Positions 1 through 9,836 of a stretch of 39,825 nt of DNA are shown here, piece by piece. This DNA is from Prevotellaceae bacterium. Lineage in GTDB: Bacteria; Bacteroidota; Bacteroidia; Bacteroidales; Paludibacteraceae. The position numbers were made by a program, and so were the translations under genes. The notes beneath the pieces are model-generated. The model was not told the origin of the DNA and made no database searches. It saw nothing but the letters and a program-made list of their open reading frames with translations. Location of the stretch: NCBI GenBank assembly GCA_031270065.1, contig JAISYF010000005.1, forward strand, positions 1 to 39,825, read 5' to 3'. How positions within the stretch are numbered: position 1 is the stretch's first letter; each line of letters starts with the position of its first letter.

Positions 1-34
1 AATTGAGAATTGAGAATTGAGAATTAAAAAATGC

Positions 35-364
35 AGACACAAGTAATTAGACACAAGACACAAGTTAAATGCAATAACTATTCCGTTAGGAATAATATAT
101 CAATAGAAAAAATACAAATTGCATTCTTAATTTCTTCATTGTTTTGTCCGCCACTGATAACCCTGCTCTCTCCTCTTTGATAAATGTTTCTAAATTTTTT
201 TTCTAAAGTTGGACGTTTTGTTGGTTTTTAGCGTTTTTTTTAAATTGCGGGCTCCGCCCGCAATTTAAAATTAGAGAGTACTCTCTAATTTTAAATTTTT
301 TTACTGGTTATTTTTTGTTTTTATAATTCGGCTGCAAAGGTAAGAATTTATTTTTATATTGCAA
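35..364 (-). repeat. Copy 1 of a conserved leader-like repeat with its own promoter
   Basis: Segments of this stretch recur, in the same order and orientation, at 36551-36903. On the minus strand it starts with a good Bacteroidetes promoter: TTG at 362-364, 19 bases, then TACCTTTG at 335-342. Transcription would run left through a perfect 36-base palindrome (262-297, half-site AATTTAAAATTAGAGAGT), then a 12-bp GC stem with a 3-base loop (241-252 with 256-267). The two share bases 262-267, so they cannot both form fully. A conserved unpaired block follows (about 133-195), and then the segment at 35-70. The gene it would serve lies beyond the left edge. Seen: the repeats and pairing. Inferred: that it is a 5' leader. 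Confidence 0.7.
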
Positions 365-419
365 TAGATTTGTTAAAAAAAAATATAAATATCCGCAAAT
401 CCAAGCAAAAAAATAATTA

Positions 420-450
420 GATTGCGGGGCAAAGCCCGCAATGACAGGGT
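420..450. repeat. Dispersed GC palindrome (copy outside genes)
   Basis: A short palindrome with arms GATTGCGGG and CCCGCAAT, followed by GACAGGGT. In reverse complement it matches 29719-29748 inside the ygiQ gene, differing by two substitutions and one base of length. It is therefore a member of a dispersed palindromic repeat family in this genome. Confidence 0.75.
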
Positions 451-476
451 GCTGCAATGAAAGCAGGGTATAACAA

Positions 477-662
477 AGAACAAAGAACAAAGACCGCTAC
501 GCTAAAAGAATAAAGACAGGAAGTGGAAATTTAGAAAATTAGAAAGGAGTGAAAATTTTTTTTAGAACAAATATTTAACAACAGATACAACAAAGACAGA
601 ACTTTAAAAATTCTTGCACAAGTCTTTGTTCTTTTAGCGTAGCGGTCTTTGTTCTTTGTTCT
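477..662. repeat. Inverted repeat with 41-base arms
   Basis: Bases 477-517 and 622-662 are reverse complements with one mismatch, separated by 104 bases. The arms carry AGAACAAAGAACAAAGACC and CGCTACGCTAAAAGAA. The element lies just 3' of the mltF-like gene and has no coding potential. It could end transcription or be a small non-autonomous mobile element; nothing distinguishes these. Confidence 0.75.
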
Positions 663-705
663 AAAAATGTTTAGCGGACAGCAATATTTTTTTATCTATT
701 TTCTA

Positions 706-2067
706 TTAATTTTTCACGCCCATATATTTGTCAAAAGACCTTTGTACATCGCCAACATAGCGGATTGTATGCGAGGCTCGGAAGTAGCCGAGTTTGCATG
801 CTTCGTCGCTGTAATATTCGTGCTCGGATTTGAGCATAAGGTATTTTTCAACGTTATTGTTCCAAATTTCAGGGTTTGCACCATATTTTTTTGCAAGGGC
901 TATTGCGTCAAAAATATGCCCCTGACCCGCATTATAAGCCGCAAGTACAAACTTTATGCGTTCCTCTTTGTTATCAACAAAATTGAACATTTTGTCGAGG
1001 TTTGAAAACAATTTCGCGCTCGCTGTTATATTTTCATTTGGTTCAAAAAAAGTTGAGTCGTTCAGCCCGAATTTTTGCCCTGTACGCGGCATTATTTGCA
1101 TCACGCCAAGCGCGCCCGCACTCGAAACGGCGTCAGGGTTGAAACGCGATTCGTTCCACGCCACCGCAGCCAAAAGCCGCCAATCCCAACCGACAACGCC
1201 CGCAACTGCCTTAAACACAGAGTCATACGGCGAAACCGAACCTTTTGGAATATTAATCGTAAAATTGTCGTTATAATAAGAATTTTTGTTAAAATAAGTG
1301 CTCTCCATTCGTTTAAAAAAGCGCGAATTTTCGATTGAATGATACCAGGCATCAAGCGTGTCGGTGAGTTGCGGCGCATTTTTGCGCACGAGCCACGACT
1401 TTGCTTGCGACAAACCAACCGCCACCGAACAATCAAGGTTTTTGAAAAATTTGCGCCCAAGTTCCGCCACATCGTTATCGGCAATGGTGAGCGGAATTTC
1501 GCGCTTTGAAACCTCGTACATTATTTGGTCAATAGTCAGAGTATCAGGTGCATAGCAGATATTTATTCCGCCGCCTATTTCCTCGTTTAAATGCTGCAAA
1601 CGCCGCAGATATTTTGAATTGTTTTGCACAAAAACATCTTTTCCGACAAGTTCGGTTACGTCTGTAACTCGCTGATTATCTTTGGGCTGCACCAAAACCA
1701 TATTTGACATAAACATCACATCGGCGGTGTTGAACATTTCTCGCGTCTGCTGATTGCACGACATTTGATACGCCGCAAAATCTGCCTCGCCGTTTAGCAA
1801 AAGTTGTTTGAGTTCCTCAACCGAAGCGGCAACAATAATTTTAAGCGGCAAATCAATATAATCGGCGAAATTCTGCGCCAAGTCATAGTCAAACCCCATT
1901 TGGTCTTCGCCCGAAGTGTAGTAACTGATAGCACTCTCGATGGTAATGACGCGCAACTCACCGCGCTCTAAAATCTTGTCGAAATCGTCAGCAGTTTGCG
2001 GCTCGTAACGCTTTGGCGTACAAGAAATTAGAACGAATAAAAATAATATGGTTGAAATTTTTTGCAA
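706..2067 (-). CDS. mltF: MltF-like membrane-bound lytic murein transglycosylase
   Basis: A 453-residue lipoprotein expected to cleave peptidoglycan glycan strands, forming 1,6-anhydro-muramyl ends, from the periplasmic face of a membrane. The N-terminus has a short hydrophobic signal and a lipobox ending at Cys16 (LISC). Residues about 35-250 resemble a family 3 solute-binding domain (RGELRVIT, GFDYDLAQNFADY). Residues about 280-430 are an SLT domain with the catalytic Glu306 in WNESRFNP, then SAGALGVMQIMPRTG and AAYNAGQGH. This two-domain order and length are those of MltF. It starts 40 bases after the Rpn-type gene ends, so the two may share a transcript. The name rests on architecture; the lytic activity is family knowledge. 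Confidence 0.9.
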   Translation of the reverse strand: MQKISTILFLFVLISCTPKRYEPQTADDFDKILERGELRVITIESAISYYTSGEDQMGFDYDLAQNFADYIDLPLKIIVAASVEELKQLLLNGEADFAAYQMSCNQQTREMFNTADVMFMSNMVLVQPKDNQRVTDVTELVGKDVFVQNNSKYLRRLQHLNEEIGGGINICYAPDTLTIDQIMYEVSKREIPLTIADNDVAELGRKFFKNLDCSVAVGLSQAKSWLVRKNAPQLTDTLDAWYHSIENSRFFKRMESTYFNKNSYYNDNFTINIPKGSVSPYDSVFKAVAGVVGWDWRLLAAVAWNESRFNPDAVSSAGALGVMQIMPRTGQKFGLNDSTFFEPNENITASAKLFSNLDKMFNFVDNKEERIKFVLAAYNAGQGHIFDAIALAKKYGANPEIWNNNVEKYLMLKSEHEYYSDEACKLGYFRASHTIRYVGDVQRSFDKYMGVKN

Positions 2068-2107
2068 AAAAAAGTTGCATTTATTTTTATATTTTTTTTT
2101 GAAAAAT

Positions 2108-2983
2108 CTATTTCAAATTTTCAATTTCTTTTATAGACAACCCTGTACCTTTGGCAATATTTTCTAATGAAATACCGAGTTTCAAGAAGTTTTTTGCTAT
2201 TTCTATTTCTTTTTCTTTTGCACCTTCTGCTTTTCCCTCTGCTTTTCCTTCTGCTTTTCCTTCAAGTTTTGCATCCAATATTACACTTTTGGCTGTCAGC
2301 GTATTGATAAGCCATTGGTCGTAATTGTCCAATTCTTCTTGATTATATGCACTGATTTCAGAATATCTCACCGCCTCGCTAATATCGCTGTTTTCCAAAA
2401 GTTCAGGCGCAACATTTTCCGTACTATTCTGTATTTCCGTCAAAAACCGCAGCCATAAATCGTGCAATTTCCTTTCAGCGCGGTTTTGAGGTTTAAATTT
2501 AGGCAGTTCAATAAAAACAAATTCAAGCCCTTTTATCTGCCTTTCTGTATTTTTTATATTCACTATTTTGTAGTGATGATAATATACATCTTGCATTTCA
2601 GGCAATTTTTCGTAAATTTCATTTACAAAAGTCAGTGCATAAACAGGTGTTAAAAATTGAAATTCCTTACCTTTTTTCAACTGATTTACATAAACTTTTG
2701 AGGCATTAAACAAGACGCGACTTGTGAAACTTTTTGTCCAATACATCTGCATTTCCACAATGAATTGCCGTTTGTAATTATCTGTACAACGTACATCAAC
2801 TATTGAATTTTTGAGCGCATCGGTATCAGGTACAATTTCGCTCGGATTGTACTCTATTGAAACAATTTGCTGCGTTTCTTCCAACGGCAACATACTGTTC
2901 AACAAACTGATGCACAGATTTTTATGTTCGCCAAAAATGCGTTTAAAAACCAAATCGCTTTTAGGGTCTAAATAGTGCGCCAT
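2108..2983 (-). CDS. Rpn family PD-(D/E)XK nuclease / putative transposase-like protein
   Basis: A 291-residue protein of the Rpn (recombination-promoting nuclease) type, once annotated as transposase. The N-terminus has the family's opening (LDPKSDLVFKRIFGE). The nuclease core is visible as Asp in SIVDVRC and the E-x-Q pair in QFIVEMQMYW, about residues 80-105. The C-terminus carries a tandem GKAE tetrapeptide repeat, encoded by near-identical 12-base units at about 2223-2266, followed by a helical segment (LGISLENIAKGTGLS). Variable repeats near the C-terminus are common in this family. It has its own promoter (3016-3045). No terminal inverted repeats were seen next to it, so current mobility is not supported. 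Confidence 0.85.
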   Translation of the reverse strand: MAHYLDPKSDLVFKRIFGEHKNLCISLLNSMLPLEETQQIVSIEYNPSEIVPDTDALKNSIVDVRCTDNYKRQFIVEMQMYWTKSFTSRVLFNASKVYVNQLKKGKEFQFLTPVYALTFVNEIYEKLPEMQDVYYHHYKIVNIKNTERQIKGLEFVFIELPKFKPQNRAERKLHDLWLRFLTEIQNSTENVAPELLENSDISEAVRYSEISAYNQEELDNYDQWLINTLTAKSVILDAKLEGKAEGKAEGKAEGAKEKEIEIAKNFLKLGISLENIAKGTGLSIKEIENLK

Positions 2984-3015
2984 AGTTGTAAATTTTTATT
3001 GCTTAAAACTTTCTG

Positions 3016-3045
3016 CAAAAGTATAAATTTATTTTTAATCAACAA
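3016..3045 (-). promoter_or_regulatory. Promoter of the Rpn-type gene
   Basis: On the minus strand, TTG (plus-strand CAA at 3043-3045), 19 bases, then TACTTTTG (3016-3023). This fits the Bacteroidetes housekeeping form, and the start codon is about 33 bases downstream. Confidence 0.65.
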
Positions 3046-3080
3046 AATATTTCTGCATTTTTTTAAAAAAACAATATTTT

Positions 3081-3812
3081 TCAAACTATCTCAATTTTTT
3101 TCTCATCAATCATCGGCAGCGAATTAAGTTTTTGATACAACCGCGCCGTTGCAATTACGTCTTTTTGGCAATAAACCGAAATTCGCTCAATATTGCCCTC
3201 TTTGTAAAAAACATCTGCAACTTGCGAGCCGTCAATATCTTCTTTTGGCGTGGGAATATCGAAAACCGCAGTGAGCAGTTTTAGCGAAGTATAGTTTTTG
3301 TAATCACCAAAACGCCAAAGTTCCAACGTATCTACAAAGGAGGTTTCCCAAGGTTTTTTACCCGCTGCATTAATGCTGTCAGGAATGACTAAACCATTGA
3401 TTAACAGCCGTCTGCAAATAAACGGAATATCAAATTCTTTAATATTGTGTCCGCAAACTAAATGTTCTTTTGTAGTCATAAATTTGCGCAACATAGCCGA
3501 AAAATCGCTCAAAAGCCGTTTTTCGTCTGCTCCTGCAAACGATTTTACGCGGAAAAACTGTTCATTATTACTTTTTCTATAAAAACAGCCAACTGATATA
3601 CAGATAATTTTTGAAAATTCAGAATAAACACCTGCGTTTTTGAAAAAATTTTCATCATCAGAAAAATTTTCAGGAAATTTATCAGGCATTCTTTGTTTTA
3701 ACGTTTCCACCTTTTCTTTCCAAAGTTTTTGCAAATTTTCAGGCAATTCTGCCAAAAATTCCGTTTGAGGCGCAGTTTCTATATCAAGAAACAGGATTTT
3801 TTCAAGATTCAT
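3081..3812 (-). CDS. Predicted DEDDy 3'-5' exonuclease (PolB exonuclease-like)
   Basis: A 243-residue stand-alone exonuclease of the ribonuclease H fold, expected to remove nucleotides from 3' ends using two metal ions. The DEDDy residues can be read in order: Asp10 and Glu12 in FLDIET, an Asp in CGHNIKEFDIPF, and the Tyr/Asp pair in YCQKDVIATA near residue 215. There is no polymerase domain, so it belongs with the small PolB-exonuclease-like proteins found in many Bacteroidota. It follows lpxD on the same strand with a 29-base gap and is probably co-transcribed with it. The substrate is unknown. Confidence 0.8.
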   Translation of the reverse strand: MNLEKILFLDIETAPQTEFLAELPENLQKLWKEKVETLKQRMPDKFPENFSDDENFFKNAGVYSEFSKIICISVGCFYRKSNNEQFFRVKSFAGADEKRLLSDFSAMLRKFMTTKEHLVCGHNIKEFDIPFICRRLLINGLVIPDSINAAGKKPWETSFVDTLELWRFGDYKNYTSLKLLTAVFDIPTPKEDIDGSQVADVFYKEGNIERISVYCQKDVIATARLYQKLNSLPMIDEKKIEIV

Positions 3813-3841
3813 ATTTATTTATGATTTACAAATTTTAGTTT

Positions 3842-4873
3842 TTAGTTTTTAAGTTTTAACTCTCTTTCCATTTGATAAATTTTTTGCAATGTTTCTGGCA
3901 GTTGTTTAAGTGCGATTGAGGAACGGCGGAAGTTGCCTACGGGCATATGCGGCGAGCCTTGATAAACGCCTCCTGCCTCTTTGATATGGCTCGTTACGCC
4001 TGTTTGCGCTCCGAAAATAGAACGTTCGGCGATATTCAAATGCCCCGCTACGCCTACTTGTCCTGCAAAAACACACTTTTCTCCGACTTTTGTAGAGCCT
4101 GCAATGCCTGTCTGTGCAGCGATTGCGGTGTGTTCGCCAATTTCTACATTGTGCGCAATCTGCACAAGGTTGTCGATTTTCACGCCGTCAGCAATCACAG
4201 TAGAACCTATTGTGGCTCGGTCGATAGCAGCATTTGCGCCAATTTCTACGTCATTGCCGAGAACAACGTTGCCGATTTGCGGAATTTTGTTATAACGCCC
4301 CTGTTCGTCAGGCGCAAAGCCAAAACCGTCAGCCCCAATTACCGCTCCCGAATGAATAATATTTCGCTCGCCAACAACGCAATTTTCATAAATTGACACA
4401 TTTGAATAAATCGTAGAATTATCTTTAACTTGCACATTATCAGCAATTTGCGTGTTGGGATAAATTTTTACGTTATTGCCGATTTTGCAATTTTCGCCGA
4501 TGGTAACAAACGCGCCGACAAAGACGTTTTCGCCGATTTTCGCAGTTTCTGCAATGTCAGACTTTTGACTGATTCCCGTTTTTGTGGGTTTAATACTTTC
4601 TGCAAGCGAAAGCAGTTTGCTGAGAGCCTGATAAGCATTTTCAACTTTAATTAAAGTAGCGGAAATTTCCTGTTCGGTGGTAAAATCTTTATCAACAAGC
4701 ACAATATCGGCTTGCGTGGAATAAATAAAATTGGTGTATTTTGGATTGGAAAGAAAGGTTAACGTGCCTTTTTCGCCTTGTTCGATTTTTGAAAAATTAT
4801 TAACAGTAACATTTTGATTACCAACTACTTCGCCGTTTAAAAACTCGGCAATTTGCTTTGCTGAAAATTCCAT
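3842..4873 (-). CDS. lpxD: UDP-3-O-(3-hydroxyacyl)glucosamine N-acyltransferase LpxD
   Basis: The third step of lipid A synthesis: transfer of a 3-hydroxyacyl chain from acyl carrier protein to the 2-amino group of UDP-3-O-acyl-glucosamine, in the cytoplasm. The 343 residues show an N-terminal uridine-binding domain (about 1-100), then a long left-handed beta-helix of hexapeptide repeats ([20 protein letters not shown], and on to about 300). The probable catalytic His241 lies in [11 protein letters not shown], and the C-terminal helices end at ELKLKN. Length and layout are typical. In many Bacteroidales lpxD is followed by lpxC-fabZ and lpxA; here it is followed by an exonuclease gene, so those genes must be elsewhere. 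I found no clear promoter directly upstream. Confidence 0.95.
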   Translation of the reverse strand: MEFSAKQIAEFLNGEVVGNQNVTVNNFSKIEQGEKGTLTFLSNPKYTNFIYSTQADIVLVDKDFTTEQEISATLIKVENAYQALSKLLSLAESIKPTKTGISQKSDIAETAKIGENVFVGAFVTIGENCKIGNNVKIYPNTQIADNVQVKDNSTIYSNVSIYENCVVGERNIIHSGAVIGADGFGFAPDEQGRYNKIPQIGNVVLGNDVEIGANAAIDRATIGSTVIADGVKIDNLVQIAHNVEIGEHTAIAAQTGIAGSTKVGEKCVFAGQVGVAGHLNIAERSIFGAQTGVTSHIKEAGGVYQGSPHMPVGNFRRSSIALKQLPETLQKIYQMERELKLKN

Positions 4874-5016
4874 TTTATTAAAATAATTTTATTAAACATT
4901 AAAACTTTTTACATGTAAATAAGACGTAAGAAAGTTGAAAATGTTGCATCGTGTTGAAAACTTTTTTATTGAACCACTAACTACATGAATAAAATTCTGT
5001 GTGTTTATCAGTTGTG

Positions 5017-5192
5017 GGGAGTTCTAAAATTCAATTTGAAAATTTGAAAATTTGAAAATGCAAAAATACAATTTGAGGATTTGAGGATTTGAAAATTCAA
5101 TTTTAAAAAAATTATTAATTATTAATTATATTTCGTATTTTGCATTTTGTATTTTGCATTTTCAAATTTTCAAATTGAATTTTAGAACTCCC
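5017..5192. repeat. Hairpin-forming inverted repeat built from AT-rich octamers
   Basis: The ends are reverse complements over 35 consecutive bases, starting GGGAGTTCTAAAATTC and running into AATTTGAAAA units. One arm then has one extra unit. The interior holds more AATTTGAGG/AATTTGAAAA units and an AT-rich centre. It fills most of the 326-base gap between lpxD and the TPR gene, both on the minus strand. The rest of the gap (4874-5016) shows nothing recognisable. Confidence 0.8.
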
Positions 5193-5199
5193 ATTGTAT

Positions 5200-7440
5200 T
5201 TATACTTTATGTTTCGGCACTTTGCTCATTAGCAGCGTTTCGATAACGAGGTCAAGGTCGTATTGCTGCACGCCGAGTGTTTTTAGCCGTTCCATATCTG
5301 CGTTGAGCAAGTCCAAAAACAACTTAATATCTGCCGCCAAAGCGATTGCCTTGTGATAATATTCAAGCGCAGTTTGAAGTTTGTGTTGCGCCAAAGCGAC
5401 ACCTCCTGAAATTATAAAATCTTGAATATCAGGGCTTTCCGCAAGCACTCTTTGCGACAATTCTGCCACCTGCTCAATTTTTCCCGCACAAAAAGCGCAC
5501 CAAAGCAGCACGCTTTTGATTTTTGGAAAATTCGGATTTACATAGTCAATTTTGAAAAGCAGCGGCATTGCGTCATCATATTTTCCCGCCTCAATATAGC
5601 ACTGTGCCTCGCGGAAAAGCAGTTTTTCATTTTCGGGCATCAACTCCAAGAGCCTCCTGTAACAGTTCGCCGCCAAAAGCGGTTCGCCCGCCTGCCGATA
5701 ACAAAACGCCATTCGTTTCAAAGTCCATGTGTTGTCTTTGCCACCGCTGTCAGCAATGGTGTAATATTGCAGCGCAAGTTTAAAATTGTCAATTTTTTGA
5801 TAACAATAACCAATTTTCCGCGCAATTTCGTAATTCGGCTCATCGGTTGAAAATATTTTTTTGTAGAGTTTAAGTGCCTGATAATAATGATTATAAGCAA
5901 AAAAAGAACTTGCAATTTTAGTTATAGTTTCCTCTTTTTTAAAAATTTTATCAAAAATATCGTAATGAATAATTTTAAATATTTCGAGCAACGGATTTTC
6001 AAACTCTTTCGCCCTCGGATATAGTGTGTAAAACCTGTACAGGTCTTGAATGTATTGATTAGCAACGAGTTTTGAATCGGGATTTGAGGAGAGTTTTTTC
6101 TGTTCTTCAATAATTTCTTTCAATTGGCTTTGCTGCGCCTCAAAACCTTTTTTTGCAGCCGCTTTTTCTTTTTCAGGCAAATAAATGAGCGAAAGCGCAA
6201 AGGAATATTTGTCGGAATTGCACATTGCAGGGTTGTTCAAAAGCAGCGCAGCAATCGAGCCTTGCTTATCGAAAAAAGCGTTGAAGTGCGGGTTGTCTTT
6301 TGAAAACGGCATAAACCAATTTTCTGTATAATAGAAAAACGGGTAGCCTTTCATACTCGCAAAAGTACCGATATTCACGTCAGAGCCGTTCATTTGCATC
6401 TCGCCGAGTTCGTGGAGTTTATCTGCAACGCCGCTATTTTCAAAAAATTCCTGCCAATTTGGATTTTCGTCATCATCGTCATCATATTTTTCTTTCTCTT
6501 TTTGCGGTTTTTCGCCATATTTTTCCTTAAATTGCTGTTTGAGTTTGCCAATTTCTGGAATAATATCTTCTACAATCCGCTTGTTGATTTTTTCGTTTTC
6601 GGAAGTCCTAATTATCTGAAAAACAATGCTTTCAAGTTCTTTCATAATATTTTTTTTATCACAAAAAGCAAGAAATTGATTTTTCAAATGTTCGTCAAAA
6701 TGCCATCGGTAACCATATTTTGTTAAAGCGAGCGCAATTCCCACAAGTCCGCGCTGGCGAAGTTGCATCGGTGCGCCCTGTGTGTAATTTAACAAAAATT
6801 CAATTTTTTTAGCGTCAAAATAGCGCAAAAGATTGAGAGTGAGGGCTGAAATTGTGATATATTTTGTATCGTTTCCAATATTTTCGTCAGATAAAATCGC
6901 TGATATTGTATCAAAATCACTATTTTCAAGGTCTGTTTTTAGCCAGATATAGTGAAAAACATAACCCAAAACCTGTTGATGTTTTTCAAAAAGTTTTTGA
7001 CGTTTTTCAGATTCCAATTCGCCTGTAACCAACTTATTAACCTCAATATCAACGTAATGCGACTGCAAATTTTGCGGTGATTGCGCAAAACTCAGCGGAT
7101 TGCACGCGCCAATATTTGCCAAAAAAGTGCGAATTTGCGAATATTCAAAACGCGAAGATTGCTTGACAAAAAGTTTTTCTCTGATTTCCTGCGCAAGCGA
7201 AAACATACTGTCAATGAAATGGTAGAAAACGGTTTTTTGCTTGTCTTCTTTTATGCCTAACATCTTATAATTCAGCATATTAGAATAAATTCCTGCAAGT
7301 TCTTCATACTGCACAAAAATATTCCAGTCTTTGAGTTCGATTACAAGTTGGTTAATTCCAAAAAACGCAGCCGCAATTTTTTGCGCTGCAAGTTGCTGAT
7401 TTACAATATTATAAATTTTTGATATTTCGTTTGTATCCAT
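5200..7440 (-). CDS. Large tetratricopeptide-repeat protein, function unknown
   Basis: A 746-residue protein with no signal peptide, probably cytoplasmic. The C-terminal third (about 510-700) reads as consecutive TPR helices (YYQALKLYKKIFSTDEPNYE, ALQYYTIADSGGKDN, ANCYRRLLELMPENEKLLFR, ALEYYHKAIALAAD), a protein-interaction scaffold. The N-terminal two thirds are helical with no recognised domain. A run of five Asp (KYDDDDDENPNW) near residue 325 marks a probable linker. It is transcribed divergently from gyrB and has its own promoter. No partner or pathway can be named. Confidence 0.8.
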   Translation of the reverse strand: MDTNEISKIYNIVNQQLAAQKIAAAFFGINQLVIELKDWNIFVQYEELAGIYSNMLNYKMLGIKEDKQKTVFYHFIDSMFSLAQEIREKLFVKQSSRFEYSQIRTFLANIGACNPLSFAQSPQNLQSHYVDIEVNKLVTGELESEKRQKLFEKHQQVLGYVFHYIWLKTDLENSDFDTISAILSDENIGNDTKYITISALTLNLLRYFDAKKIEFLLNYTQGAPMQLRQRGLVGIALALTKYGYRWHFDEHLKNQFLAFCDKKNIMKELESIVFQIIRTSENEKINKRIVEDIIPEIGKLKQQFKEKYGEKPQKEKEKYDDDDDENPNWQEFFENSGVADKLHELGEMQMNGSDVNIGTFASMKGYPFFYYTENWFMPFSKDNPHFNAFFDKQGSIAALLLNNPAMCNSDKYSFALSLIYLPEKEKAAAKKGFEAQQSQLKEIIEEQKKLSSNPDSKLVANQYIQDLYRFYTLYPRAKEFENPLLEIFKIIHYDIFDKIFKKEETITKIASSFFAYNHYYQALKLYKKIFSTDEPNYEIARKIGYCYQKIDNFKLALQYYTIADSGGKDNTWTLKRMAFCYRQAGEPLLAANCYRRLLELMPENEKLLFREAQCYIEAGKYDDAMPLLFKIDYVNPNFPKIKSVLLWCAFCAGKIEQVAELSQRVLAESPDIQDFIISGGVALAQHKLQTALEYYHKAIALAADIKLFLDLLNADMERLKTLGVQQYDLDLVIETLLMSKVPKHKV

Positions 7441-7464
7441 TTTTTTCTGTTATAAAAAGAATTG

Positions 7465-7495
7465 CAAAAGTACAATTTTTTGTTTAATCACGCAA
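7465..7495 (-). promoter_or_regulatory. Promoter of the TPR gene
   Basis: On the minus strand, TTG (plus-strand CAA at 7493-7495), 20 bases, TACTTTTG (7465-7472). It is back to back with the gyrB promoter, with about 30 bases between the two. Confidence 0.65.
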
Positions 7496-7524
7496 TTTTT
7501 TTTCTATTTTGTTCATAAAAAAAT

Positions 7525-7555
7525 TTGCCTGTTTCGCAATTTTTTTGTACCTTTG
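7525..7555 (+). promoter_or_regulatory. Promoter of gyrB
   Basis: TTG at 7525-7527, 20 bases, TACCTTTG at 7548-7555: one of the best matches in the window to the Bacteroidetes promoter form. The predicted start near 7562 gives a leader of about 87 bases. Confidence 0.75.
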
Positions 7556-7579
7556 CACTCTTTTTTAACAATTCAAAAA

Positions 7580-9613
<2,034 letters not shown>

Positions 9614-9791
9614 AAGTTTAGCACGCTAATGACGCAGATTGAACAAAAAAACGCAGATTTTTTTAATATAAATACCAATATTGATGCAATATTTAACATT
9701 TTCAAAAAGTTGGTTAAGGAAAAAATCAAAGAAAAAGTATAGAAAATTTTTGTTTTCAGTTTTTTTGTGCGTAATTTTCAAAAAAAATTAC

Positions 9792-9799
9792 TATCTTTG
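9792..9799 (+). promoter_or_regulatory. -7 box of the M23 peptidase gene
   Basis: TATCTTTG fits TAnnTTTG. The nearest TTTG upstream (9764-9767) is 24 bases away, longer than usual, so this is only a partial match. The ATG at 9837 lies about 37 bases downstream. Confidence 0.45.
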
Positions 9800-9836
9800 C
9801 GCCTTTCATTAATTGTATTGTGTATTAATTTTTTTT

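Noticed and set aside
308-490. A 60-codon minus-strand frame at the left edge
   Set aside because: It is made of repeat DNA, including the dispersed palindrome and the leader promoter.
2108-2983. Reading the Rpn-type gene as an active transposon
   Set aside because: No terminal inverted repeats or target duplication around it; Rpn proteins are nuclease-like and the transposase label is historical.
9629-9742. A possible 37-residue basic peptide (MTQIEQKNADFF...) after gyrB
   Set aside because: A lone short frame with no promoter, and its start lies in sequence that looks like a degenerate repeat. It cannot be supported without conservation.
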